DNA of 45,636 nucleotides. Origin: Chara braunii. Lineage: Eukaryota; Streptophyta; Charophyceae; Charales; Characeae. This document shows positions 20,324 to 30,649 of this stretch, in pieces. The DNA lies in assembly GCA_003427395.1 (NCBI GenBank), contig BFEA01000432.1, forward strand, positions 219,611 through 265,246, given 5' to 3'. The notes under the pieces were generated by a model that saw only the letters and a list, made by a program, of their open reading frames with translations, did not search any database and had not been told where the DNA came from. Each line of letters begins with the position of its first letter. The stretch's first letter is position 1. The position numbers and the translations under genes were made by a program.

Positions 20324-20500
20324 TCCTTGAAAGTAACGTCTGAGGCTGAAACCCTAAACCCTAGGTTACAGGTGGCGCGTTGACCAAGTTGAACTAACTT
20401 CTGGGAGTAACGTCTGAAAGCGACCTTGAAAGTAGCGTCTGAAGCTAAAACCCTAAATCCTAGAGATCTGGGATGCAGGTGGCGCGTTGGTCGAGCTATT
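20324..20500. repeat. Imperfect tandem duplication with telomere-like doublet
   Basis: Two copies about 100 bp apart of CCTTGAAAGTARCGTCTGA, followed by AAACCCTAAAYCCTAG and GGTGGCGCGTTG. The first copy carries AAACCCTAAACCCTAG, two plant-type telomere units. It is probably part of the 3' untranslated region of LINE 1, which lies next to it on the minus strand. Confidence 0.6.
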
Positions 20501-20559
20501 ATTGGGAGCTTGGACCGTTCATCTTGATGGGGGTTGGTGTGTTGGGTAATAGGTGTTAG

Positions 20560-22870
20560 GATTTAGTGTGGAGTGGATGACATAGGCGAGTTGGGTTTGT
20601 GATGTGGGCGTGAGACCTGAAGGATAGGAAGGTATTTAGATTGGTGAGGTTGAATTCGGGAGAAGTTTGATGGTGGGCGGTGGTTGGGGGGGGTGCGGTG
20701 GTAGGTGGTTAGGCTGGGTTGATAGAAAAGTTCATATATTGGTGTCTGTTTCATTAAGTGCCATGGGGGGTAGGTTGTTTGTACGTGTGGATTGTGTCTG
20801 AGTGGTAGGGTTATGGATATTTGATGTGGGCATAACTAACCAGTTTTTTAAGCGCAGTCTTTCTCTTTCTATTGTTCCTAGTTTCCCGTTGCCTAGATTC
20901 AGGGAATTGAATTTATTAATGATCTTTTGTTTCTTATCTGGGGCATTTTGTAGGGATTGGAGTTTCGTGTATGTTATGTTCCATTGTGCTTGGATTTCGG
21001 TTTCCACCATATGTTTAATGGCTATGAGGGGGTTTTCAAGGGTGTTACTAGAATCCTTGAAGGTTTCTATGCATCTCATTTTCCAGATAGCCCAGAAGGT
21101 TGATTTTTTATGAGTGAGAAGAAGAAAAGCTCAAAACCTTTGAGGGGTGGGTCTTTTTCTACTTCTAGGAATAGGGTGCCCGAGTTGATCACGATGGTTT
21201 TATTAGAGTGTTTGTTCCAAGTTAATTTCATATCGTGCAGAGATGCTTAGTCTTTTGGCAATCTATGAAGCAATGGTTGAGAGATTCTTTGAGTTGGGCG
21301 TTGCACACCCTGCACCAGGATGTTTGCTCGGTGTCATTATCTCTTTTTCTTCTTTGTGATAGCCAGAGATTGACGGGTACTACACGGAATGTTATGAGCC
21401 ATAGCAGACTATCTAGTTTGGGTGGTCTTGTGCAAAATATAGAGGTCCATGATGGGTTGATGTTGACTGATCTGATAGTATTTTCCTCCTTTTCCCATCG
21501 TTTTCGTATGATCGTGTCTATGGATGGGGTTTGTTGTGCAGCTTGTAGCCTAATTTGGGTGTATAGTCAGTGAGTGTATAGCGGCGCTCTCTTGTGGAAT
21601 GTGGGCTGATTCTGCTCCAGGACCATTCAACAGGATTTATTTCTAGGTGTTTTATTTCTGTTTTGGGTCTGTAGACTTTGTTTCTGTCTCCTTCAATAAC
21701 CCGGATCCTTCTGAGGTTGGATGATATGAAGGCCCCTTCTGCCCTTGGTTCTTTGCTGATGAAACTAGTTTGGTTTCCTGGTTCTTGTAGGGGATGGATG
21801 GAACAAAGTATCCAGTTTTTATTCTATAGGTAATAACTGACGCCATTCTAGAGGTATGTTTTCCATGATGTGAGTGATGTTGGCCTGCAGGTTGTGGCAA
21901 CCTTTTAGTAAGTTCCGCAGATCCTTTGCAGTCTTTCAATTGTTTGCTGGTTTATTCCAGAGATATTGCACTTGCTATACGCCTTTCTCTACCCAGTGTC
22001 CCCATTTGATGTTTGTTTTGGCGAGAGAGAAGCTGAGGTCATTTTCGTCTTTGATCCATAGATTGCTGATGAGGGGTTGTCTGAGAACTTCATCTCTTTT
22101 CTTTGGGCCGATTTTATTCTATGGGAATATCTTTTTCCATATGCGGATGAGTTGTTCCCAGAATGATTTCGAGTTTCCTTTCTCTGTTTCCTCGTCTGCG
22201 TTAGGAAGGGGATTGTTGTTGATTTTTTCTCTTGGCAAAGGCCATGACTTGTTAGAGATCCAAAAGAGGTCTGACATGTTGGGGGGGGATTTATAAGGTC
22301 AAGTCCTTGATGTGACTTAGGGTCAGTGGTACCCATTGTAGGTTGTTTTGCAAAGTGAGTCTGATTATCCATTTAGTCTGGAGAGCCTCAATCTGTCGAG
22401 CCGGGTCTAGAATTCGTAGCCCTCCTTTGTCTTTGCACTGAGTGACGATTTGCCATGTGACCTTCTGAATGAAATGTTGTTTATCCGGGTTGTCTATCCA
22501 AAGGTAGGTTGTTGCCCTATGGCGGATTTGTTTTTAGAAGTCTAAAGTGGGGAACCATATCGATGTGGAGTACCAGATCATTGATAAGATTGAGTTATTC
22601 AGGGCTAAGGCTCTTCCGAGAAGAGAGGTGTGGATTCCTTGCCAACTGTGCATTTTGTTGATTAGTGACGACATTAGGGATGCGGTAGGTATGAGGTGGC
22701 ACCCTTTTGTGCGAAGGTTTATGGCTAGGAAGCGGATTGGTGCGGTTGGGTCTGTACATTGTAACCCTTCTAGGGATAGTTCTATGGGAGGGGGTAAGTC
22801 TGCTAGCCACCATCCGACAGTCTTTGTCCAGTTCACTTTCATTTATGATGCTAATTGAAAGGCTTGCATA
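20560..22870 (-). pseudogene. LINE 1 ORF2 C-terminal part
   Basis: Minus-strand pieces after the RT domain: SLEGLQCTDPTAPIRFLAINL and NKMHSWQGIHTSLLGRALALN (a typical post-RT thumb/connection of plant L1 ORF2), then weaker stretches, and finally HMVETEIQAQWNITYTKLQ and RERLRLKNW at 20840-21010. Several frameshifts separate them. The function of this region in L1 elements is poorly known; it follows RT in all plant L1 ORF2 proteins. Confidence 0.65.
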
Positions 22871-22874
22871 GTTT

Positions 22875-24030
22875 GTGAGGGTTTGGAATGAAGAATTTGA
22901 GGCTCTTATAAGGACCGTGAGGTCATCTGCGAAAAGAAGGGTAGACGGGAGGTGGAGTGTGTGCCCTCTATCGTCTTTGATACTATCTAATCTTTCTATG
23001 GATTTGTCCTTTCTGAGGAAGGCCGCGATTGCTTCCATAACGAAGAGGAAAATGGGGGTTGTCAGTGGGTTTCCATGTCTTACCGATCTTATCATTTTGT
23101 ATGTGTTGGAGAGGAAGTCGTTTACCTGGACTATGCCCTGTGCGTCTTTGTAGAGGATTCTCACCCATTTACGGAAGTTTGGGCCTACTCCCATTTTCTC
23201 CATACAGGTCTGTAGGAAGTCCCAGTTGACTTGGTCGTAGGCTTTCTCAAAGTCAAGAAGAGTATTATTGTCGTTATTCGTTTCTGAGCTAGGCTACCAG
23301 CCGGGCCGCCCGGGTCACACCCTATTTCCCCGGGCGGCCCAACCGTGCAAGGACCAAGGAAGGTCCTAGCCAAAAAAAAAAAAAAAAATTCCGAAAAATA
23401 ACTATCTTATGCAGAAAAATAAACTGAATAACTTTTGCATCACGATCACATCGCAATTCTTTACCATTTTTTATTATTATTATTATTGTTTTTTTTTTTT
23501 TTTTTTTGGCCAGGCCGGGCAAATGGACCCGGGCCACTCTGGTAGCCTAGTTTCTGAGTGATTAGCCTTGTGGACTTACAGAGGGTCATAACTTTATCTA
23601 CTATGAGTCTGCCTGGAATGGATCATGTTTAGTCTAGATGGAAGCAGTTACTGGTGATGTGGTTGATTCTTGTGGCTAGGAGTATGGCCAGGATTTTGTA
23701 GGCGACATTAAGAAGGGAGATGGGTCTATATTTTTTTATGTTCTTTCTGTCCCCTTTCTTGAAGAGTAAGGTCACAACTCCGGTGCTCAGGTCTGGGCCC
23801 AAGGTTTCCTGTTCCCATGCCTTATTAAGGAAACGTACGTAAAGAGGGTCGAGTGAGGGCCAACTTGCGGCCCATAATTCTATTCAGAGGCCATCTTTGC
23901 CTGGTGTTTTGTTGGGTTTTAGGTCCTCGAGGGCTACATGGAGTTTTTCGAGTGTGATTGGTTCCTCCAGTTTGTCGGCAGCTTCAGCTGAAAGGCTACG
24001 ATCCAAGTGAGTCAGGAATTTCGCTCAGAC
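22875..24030 (-). pseudogene. LINE 1 reverse transcriptase
   Basis: Minus strand, L1-type RT. PNKTPGKDGL then a stop (about 23883); YRPISLL-type motif near 23720; LDFEKAYDQVNWDFL (motif A, catalytic Asp kept); MEKMGVGPNFRKWVRILY; SVRHGNPLTTPIFLFVMEAI (usually RQGCPLSP.LF); LLFADDLTVLIRA (motif C, Asp pair kept). The enzyme primes synthesis from nicked target DNA. The coding region is split by a 262-bp insertion (23289-23550). Stops and shifts elsewhere make it inactive. Confidence 0.85.
23289..23550. mobile_element. Non-autonomous hAT-like element, 262 bp
   Basis: Flanked by perfect 8-bp duplications TTTCTGAG (23281-23288 and 23551-23558). Terminal inverted repeats CTAGGCTACCAG / CTGGTAGCCTAG are perfect over 12 bp; inside them on each side are CCCGGGTC-type palindromes. 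The interior is A/T-rich with two homopolymer runs (23371-23388 A, about 23490-23507 T) that are themselves opposite in sense, so the whole element could fold back. It has no coding capacity. 8-bp duplications point to the hAT superfamily. It interrupts LINE 1 RT, so it is younger than that LINE copy. Confidence 0.85.
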
Positions 24031-24349
24031 TCTTTTCACTTCATTGTTGTTATCTGCAGTCATTTTGCTAGTGTAGAGGTCTTTGTAGAAATTGGTAGCT
24101 ATGTTGATCAGTTGTGCGGTTTTTGCAGTGGGGTTATCGTTTTCGTCTTGAAATTTCTAGACTTGGCTTTAATTTTCTGAAAGAAGAATTTGGACATTTT
24201 CTCATTTAATTCCCATTCTCTCACTCTTGCTCTTAATTGAAGGCCTCTAAGTTTTAGTTTTGTCCATTCTGCTAATTCTTCTTTAGATTTTGAAAAGAGT
24301 TCGGAGAAGAAAGCATATTTAGGGTTTAGTTGTAAGTTGAGTTCTGCTA

Positions 24350-25180
24350 TGTCTATTGCGTCCTTATTTCCTCTCTTTCCTTCCTCTTTGCTGCTAGTTT
24401 TCTTGATGTTTGGGCTACCCTTGAACTTATTTCCTTGAGGAGCTTTGGGAATTTGGTGTAGATATCTTCGCTGGGGTGATGATAGATTGTATTTGCAAGG
24501 ATAGTGGTGAGTTCACTCTGGAAGGCTTGGGAGGTGAGCAAGGAATTGTTGAAACGGTAAAAACTTTTGCCTGTGTAGCCCGATGGCGTGAGTCTGAGGG
24601 CTAGTGTGATTGATTTGTGATCAAGGCCGCTATGATATGGCGAGCGTCCTATATTGCAATCGTGTAGGGCTCCTATCAATGAATCAGAGGTAAGGAAGAA
24701 GTCTATTTTCAAGAATGATGTTCTGCCTTACGTGGTCTTTCGTACGCATGAGAATCTTCCACTGTTTGAGTGTAGTATACGAAATGGGTCTACTAGGGTT
24801 TTCCTTGTCATGAAATCCGAGAGATTTAGGTTGTTTGATTGTTGCGAAGAGTCTGCTGAGTGTGAAATTTTGTCTAGTGCGGGACTCTGTACGGAGTTTC
24901 AATCCCCCATGAGGATCGCATGTTTGTGCCCGGGGATTAGTTGTTCCACCGTGTAAAGAAAGGGAGTTTTGTCTGATTGAGCAGTGGGGCCGTAAATTCC
25001 TATGATTGTGAGTTCTTCTTCCTTGAATTTGAGGTCCAACTTGATCCATCGGCCTGAGACGTTGTCCTGCCATGTATTCTGGATTGTTATATTGTTATTT
25101 CCCCTTGAGCGTTGGTGTAGGAGGATGACCGTGTCGGCCGAGCCATTCGGGGAGGCATGTGTCCAATAGGCCTTTTGGAC
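24350..25180 (-). pseudogene. LINE 1 endonuclease domain
   Basis: Minus strand, apurinic-type endonuclease of L1 elements that nicks target DNA. Seen: NGSADTVILLHQR, a frame with GRWIKLDLKFKEEELTIIGIYG, AILMGDWNSV (GDxN active-site motif), then IDFFLTSDSLIGAL and GLDHKSITLAL (the final SDH motif, with Ser changed to Gly-Leu). The N-terminal part with the first active-site residues is missing above about 25180, so the copy seems 5'-truncated. A linker of about 100 residues with basic coiled-coil character (RKLAAKRKEREEI) leads towards RT. Confidence 0.75.
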
Positions 25181-25289
25181 GAAGAAAAGTTTTCTGATGA
25201 GAGCTGTTCTAATTTTTCGGTGGTTCGTGCATCACCCTTCTTCTCTTTCTTGATATCCTTTTTCTCGCTCCTGTACTCCTTTGTTCCTG

Positions 25290-25545
25290 ATTGGCCTGAT
25301 GGCGGTATATGCCAGATCATTGTGTGGAGAGTGGATGCATTCCCCACACCACAGTTCGATTATGCACGGCGCTTGGATCACAACTATGAATCGAACTGGC
25401 GGTGCAGGTCAGATCGTTGTCTGGAGACTTTGTGGAGAGTGGCTACATCCCCCGCACCGCAGTCCTGATTAACCTGATGGCGATGCATGCCAGATCGTCA
25501 TGCAGATAGTGGCTATGTCCCACACACCACCATCTGATGCATGCA
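25290..25545. repeat. Degenerate tandem repeat, about 3 units
   Basis: Three imperfect copies of a unit like GATGGCGGTRTATGCCAGATC..TGTGGAGAGTGG.TRCATTCCCCACACCRCAGT, beginning near 25297, 25400 and 25475. The overlapping short frames on the plus strand are by-products of the repeat. Confidence 0.6.
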
Positions 25546-25653
25546 TCCAGTTTTTCCCCTCTTTCACCCTCTCTCTCGCTGTCATGCATGCATGCAGTCT
25601 TTCCCTCTGGGCAATTATCCTTTGCTTTCTCCTTTTCATGTGGGAGGCCGGAT

Positions 25654-25688
25654 GGCCACCCCTGAAAAAAAAAAAAAAAAAAAAAAAA
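25654..25688 (+). mobile_element. Minimal poly(A) insertion with 14-bp duplication
   Basis: The 14-bp word GTGGGAGGCCGGAT occurs at 25640-25653 and 25689-25702. Between them are only GGCCACCCCTG and 24 A. This is the layout of a retroposition event truncated to about 11 bases plus its tail. Confidence 0.65.
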
Positions 25689-25719
25689 GTGGGAGGCCGG
25701 ATCGGGTAGATTGGCTAGG

Positions 25720-26360
25720 CCCTGGTTGATTGGTGAGTCAGAAAGTCCTGGCATGCTGATCACAATCGGGTGGAGTTGCCCGCTTGCTGCAATGCACTAC
25801 TGGAAGTGCGTGAACTACAAGTGATCGGATCAATGGGGTGCTGATCGCTGTAGGAGGTTCAACGGGTGCGCGATGATGGATTGTTGACACTTGTGCGAGC
25901 GGCGGTGAGATTGGGAGGTCTTTGGCAGCATGCCACACATCGGGGAGCGGGTTAACATGCTTTCCCTTTAACAATGTCTTTATTGATGGAAGTCAAAAAC
26001 TGTTGGCTCGAATCCTTGTTCATCTTCTCACGAGTGTGAGCGTGTTAGTCAGTGTGATCTGTCTCTTGACTTGGACCTCAGTGTGTTGTCAATCTTGATT
26101 GATTTCTGATGTAAATTCTTCCCTCTGACTTCTCATGTTTATGGAAGCTTATCTTGAGCATGCTAAGCTTCTCATAAGCTTGACAATGTGTCCATGGTTA
26201 TCGTCTCTATGATGCTTCTCTTGTTTCTCCTAGAATTGATGATTTTTTTGCAAGTGTTTGTTTCCAAGTTGCTTGAATTGGTTGTATGCAAGAATGATGG
26301 TGTTGTTTCCTTTCTTTTGCATCACGCTATAAAAAAGAGCTTACACTACTAAGGTGTACG
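25720..26360. other. No gene recognised
   Basis: No supported coding or RNA feature. A TATA-like CTATAAAAAAG lies at 26328-26338, about 40 bp before similarity to the LTR begins; its role is unknown. Confidence 0.4.
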
Positions 26361-26364
26361 CTTA

Positions 26365-27172
26365 TTCTCAACAGTTGCGCCCAGTTGTTCTTCCTTGCTC
26401 TATCCCATGCATGCAAGGCCCCAGCCTCATGTACCCGCTTCTCCGTACAATGACCAGCACATACATGTATGTGAGTGCGACGTGCACGAAGCCATGGCGC
26501 AAATCTACAAACTGTACCTCTTTCCACCGAATTTCCCTACTCAAGGCTCGTTGGATCAGGCTTTGAGATTGTTGAAACTTCTTTTCCCCCTCAGTCGATA
26601 TTTTTTGCCATATCATCAGGTCACAGTTATCCTGTGGCCCGCGATAGCACCTTTTTGGCCAAACGCACTTCGCTCCAGTGTAGGCGCGAGCCTTGCTATT
26701 GTCAAGGTGGTTATACGTGCACATACCGCTCAGAGGAAGAAAACCATGAACGAAGAGTTCGGCTGTGACTCTCCGCTTCAGATTCTGAATTTTGTGGAAC
26801 ATGTAATCGTACCATTGCTGATCTCCGCAACCCCATGTGTACGTCTGCGACATTCCTACCAGGAACACGAGGGTGTCAATGGTCCGATAACCGTTTGTAG
26901 ATTATTCTTAAATCTCTTCGCATGGCTTGGTTTTGCTCTCCCAAGTTTCAATGGGTTTTCTAGAGATGCCCCTCGAATTAGCAGACTTTTGTTGTTGTCA
27001 TCTCTCTTGCCTGTCCGCCGACCAAATTGGTTCCGGAGCCAAGACACGGAGATTCCAGTTCTTGCCAGGAACTCCATCCCCATCTTTCCTAAAATCCTTG
27101 GCACAACCCCTTCTTTCACACTTTCCTGGGACTACATCCAACTCCGACCGGAAAGCAGCGTTGGGTGTGAGG
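26365..27172 (+). repeat. Probable solo LTR of the element B/C family
   Basis: Reverse orientation to 863-1650. The left block CCGTACAATG..CGTGCACGAAGCC matches the translated LTR block of copies B and C; the right end reads ACCGGAAAGCAGCGTTGGGTGTGAGG, matching the PBS-proximal end of the others. The next bases (TTACCCGTAACAAG) do not continue into a PBS, so no internal region follows. A 291-codon frame (26395-27270) is open across it in the sense direction of the element, starting with SPYNDQHIHVCECDVHEAM, a diverged form of FPYNEKRTRVCEWDVREAV. That frame may be an accident of composition. Confidence 0.65.
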
Positions 27173-27279
27173 TTACCCGTAACAAGCCTGCAGACTATCA
27201 GGGGTTTGGTTGTGTAGGAAGAGCAAGTAACCGTAGTTACATAGCTCGATTACACATGCGTAGAGCATAATAAGAAAGG

Positions 27280-27990
27280 GTTAGGGGAGATCAATACCCG
27301 CAGTCTCTTGGTCCATGTCTACGCCTCCTAGGATTGTCCTCTCTTTTATGTTTCGCAATAGCGTACCTAAGAGTACCATAAGAAACCTCAGCAAAGACAC
27401 GCAACATTCGTCGCCAGAAAATGAGCACATCAAAGAGCCACAGGATGATTTGCAGCCATTCCATGGTGATCAGTGAACTGACAACTCACAATAAAGCGTT
27501 ATGTGGGACGCTGGGCCCGGTTCCCAACACGTGTTGCTACCCACGAATAGACTGGAGCACTTGTCCCAAAAAAAAAAAAAGAGGAAGGAAACCAAGCTCA
27601 CCAAACCAAGAGTGCAAAAGTAATCAACCTACAGGAAGAGGGGCGAGGAGAAAGGGGAGGACTAGCAGATCTGAATAACTTAACAGTTTAAATTTCAATT
27701 TTCATATGAATATGAATTAGAAAGTCTAACTTCAAAGTTCAAAGTTCTGTTTCTTTCTGATTTCCGTACTCTTTTCTGAAGTGTCTTGGGATCGGTCTGT
27801 TGAGAACTGGTTTCAACTGTTGCGTGAGCCTGGTGAATGCTTGTGACAGTATGAAGCTGTTGTGAATACTGAAAGTCGGTAAGTACTAAGTTCCGTCCCT
27901 TACTCGCAACTGCCATTGATTGTGTTCATTAAACTGACTTCATTTGTGTTTAGTACTGTTTACGAAATTAATTTAAGTATTACAAATGTT
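27280..27990. other. No gene recognised; partial retroposon tail inside
   Basis: At 27506-27580 lies the family tail in its GC subtype (GGGACGCTGGGCCCGGTTCCCA), then an A13 run at 27568-27580. The rest holds only short frames without known domains. Confidence 0.55.
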
Positions 27991-28009
27991 TTATTTTATT
28001 TTTTTCCCC

Positions 28010-28172
28010 AGTCCGGACATTTTTTGTGTCTGGTGTACAGGTCCAGACGGTCCAGGTCAGGTCCTGTCCGGTTGTCCGGTGCCTGTACGGATTACCGGAC
28101 GTCCGCACCAGTCCAGACAAATGTCTGGGCCTCGGTCCAGACATGTCCGGGTTCGGGTCCGCGGTTGCCATG
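28010..28172. repeat. GTCCGGAC / GTCCAGAC motif cluster
   Basis: About 160 bp containing more than ten CCGGAC, CCAGAC or GTCCGG words on both strands. It abuts LINE 2 RT, whose reading frame stops matching LINE 1 exactly here. Dense subterminal motifs of this kind are typical of transposase binding regions, but terminal repeats and duplications were not found. Confidence 0.5.
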
Positions 28173-29270
28173 GCCTGAAATTTGGACCTACCCCCATATT
28201 TTCCATGCTCGCGTCTAGGAAAGACCAATACACCTGATCGTATGCCTTTTCGAAGTCTAAAAATAGAATTGCTGCATTGATCTTCTTTTCTGTAATTTTC
28301 TTGGAAGCCTCATTTAGGGTCGTGACATTATCGAGAATATCCCGTCCCGGTATCAACCCAGCCTGATCTATGTGAAAGCATTTGTCTTTTAGGTCAAATA
28401 TTCTGAAGGCTAAGGCTTTGGCAATAATTTTATAAGGTAGTGTGAGTAGGGAGATCGGCCTATAGTTCCTAATGTTCTCGCGCTCCGCCTTCCTGTAAAG
28501 GAGTGTGACGACACTGGTACTGAGAGTTTCTCCCATACCTCCTTCTCCCAGCAGTCGTTATAGAACTGCATAAGGTCAGTTCCCAGCAAAGGCCAAAAAT
28601 TTTCCAAGAATCCTTTCGTAAGACCATCTATCCCAGGGGTCTTGTTGCTATTCATGCGCCAGACTGCAAAGATAAGTTCTTCCATGGTTAGGGGTCTGTC
28701 TAATTTGTCGGCCTGGTCCTTTGAGAGAGTCTTGTCCATATACTGAAGCATCCTCGCTCTAGCTTCTCGGATATAGAGGGGGTGGCAGATGGCGTTTTGG
28801 ATTGATATAGGTCTTTGTAGAAGCTCTTTGCTACCTCCAGCATCCCCTCACTGTCCGACCGTGTTGAACGGACTGTTCTTTGAGTCCCTCGATTGAGTTG
28901 GATCTACCGATGGCTTTTATTCTGGCGAAGAAATGCTTGGACATCTGTTCATTTAGTTCCAAAATTGTCATTCTCATTCTGATTTGGAGGCTTCTCAGTT
29001 CTCATTGACGCCATAACGCCAATTTTTCTCGAGACTTTTCAAACACTTCCGTATACATGGGGGAGGAAGGGTCAGTGGTCAGGTTACTTTCCGCTATCCT
29101 GAGGGTTGTTTCCAGCATGTGTTTTCTCTATTTCTTGTCGTTTGCCAACTTTCTCGATATTCTAGCAGCTGTTTCAGCCAGCGTGAGGTAGCTGTCCTGA
29201 AACCACTCCCATCGGTCTTGGCTAGGTAAGCATCCCCCATTCAAATTCTGCCAGCCCTTAGTATTCTTTG
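28173..29270 (-). pseudogene. LINE 2 reverse transcriptase, partial
   Basis: Minus strand. ELNEQMSKHFFARIKAIG (linker), PLTMEELIFAVWRMNSNKTPGIDGL, FYNDCWEKEVW, then across a frame break YRPISLLTLPYKIIAKALAFRI, QAGLIPGRDILDNV, AAILFLDFEKAYDQVYWSFL (motif A with catalytic Asp) and MENMGVGPNF, where the LINE ends. It is truncated before the FADD motif, so RT is incomplete. It resembles LINE 1 but is a different subfamily. Confidence 0.85.
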
Positions 29271-29279
29271 ATTTTCCCG

Positions 29280-30640
29280 GTTGGACTACTATCCCATACC
29301 CCTACATCTATGTCCTCCTGATCAGGGTCTCATTTCTTACTTCTTGCTATTGTGACTTCTTCCTTTGTTAGCTCTCTCCCTTTCCTCTTAGTTCTTGCCC
29401 TCTTGTTTTCCATCATTTCCACATCCTGGTCTTGTGTCCCTGGTCCCTCTCTGCTTTTTCCCTCTTTTCCTGGTCTGCTCTCTGACTCCCTTCGCGTGCA
29501 TATTGAATTACTTGACTCCCTTCTGTGTTGCTTTCTGCGGAGTCCATCTTGATTGCTTGATCTTGCTTTCCTTTATTATTTATGCCCAGCTTCTTTCTGC
29601 CAGTTCCCATGTCTCATCTAGATCCATTTGGCGATCTCTCAGTCTTCTTTCCTCCTGCACTCTTTCCTTGCTTAGAACTGGATCTGAGGTGAAGATCCTG
29701 GGGGACTTCTTGCCGACATTCTTGGATTGCCAACTGTGTCTGAGGGGGGGTAGATGTCCGGTCTCTAGGTTGCTCCCCTTCCAAAATCCAGACTCAGTCC
29801 GGTGTTTCCAGCTGGTCATTGATTACCCATCCTAGGTATTTAGCATCTTTGACAAACCAGAAACCCGGTTCCCCCTCCACCGCTTCCAAGCCAGTTGGTT
29901 TCAAGTTTTTGTACTTTGCTGAGCCTGCGTTTTCCGAGCATCGTGGGTCTGTTCCCAAGTGTCCCCTCTGTTTGCATTTGATGCACAGGAGGTTTCGACT
30001 CTTTTGTCTCTGACTACGAAGTACCAGAAATCAGGGAGTTGAGGTGCTACCGCTCCCTGCGTGTTGATGCAAGCCATCATTGTGTCATGCTGTGAGATTA
30101 AGAAGTCCGGGGTTGGTGTGATCCAGTCCATCACGGGGAACTGACCATGTTCCTCCTGCAGCCTTGCCTTGACTGCTTGATGTAGGTCCTCCTGTACCCA
30201 GTCAAACTGAATCCAGAAGTACTTTTGCATCAGTGATGGTCGGTACCTGGAAGGAGATGCCTGAGTGTTCCTCACTGGAGCCCATGGGTGGACTAAGACC
30301 ACTGAGGAATTGCAGGTGAACAACTTATTTTGGAGGAATTCAGCTTGCTTGCCGTCCTTGCAGACCACCATTATGGTGTTTCTGCACCTGTTGTGGAATG
30401 TGACTTTGGATCCGTTCCTGGGATTGCCTCCTTCCTCTGAAGTTTTTCCCACAGCCACTTCAGTTTTTCTGCTCTGTTCAGTTATTGGCTCTTCTTGGAA
30501 AGGTAAAGAGCACAGCGTGTTTGTTATAAAATCCATCCAGGGGTGGCAGAGATTCCTTAAGATATTCCCAAATCACCATTTCTTCTTTCACCCCATCTTC
30601 TTTGATGATTTCAGTTCTTTTAACCATTTGAACTTTGGTT
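29280..30640 (-). pseudogene. LINE 2 ORF1-like protein
   Basis: Minus strand. The longest piece (29901-30536, 211 codons) contains RNTIMVVCKDGKQAEFLQNKL, YFWIQFDWVQEDLHQAVKARL and LPDFWYFVV; just upstream, in another frame, lies VIWEYLKESLPPLDGFYN. Near 29950-30000, in a shifted frame, CIKCKQRGHLGTDPRC resembles a zinc knuckle with two extra residues before the last Cys. This matches the layout of plant L1 ORF1 (RNA-binding domain, then knuckle). A charged tail (RVQEERRLRDRQMDLDETWE) follows. Frameshifts at about 29900 and 30540. Confidence 0.65.
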
Positions 30641-30649
30641 TTCTCTGCT

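Noticed and set aside
26395-27270. 291-codon plus-strand frame as a host gene
   Set aside because: It coincides with an LTR related to 863-1650 and 12097-12765. It is kept only as a question about LTR coding, not as a gene.
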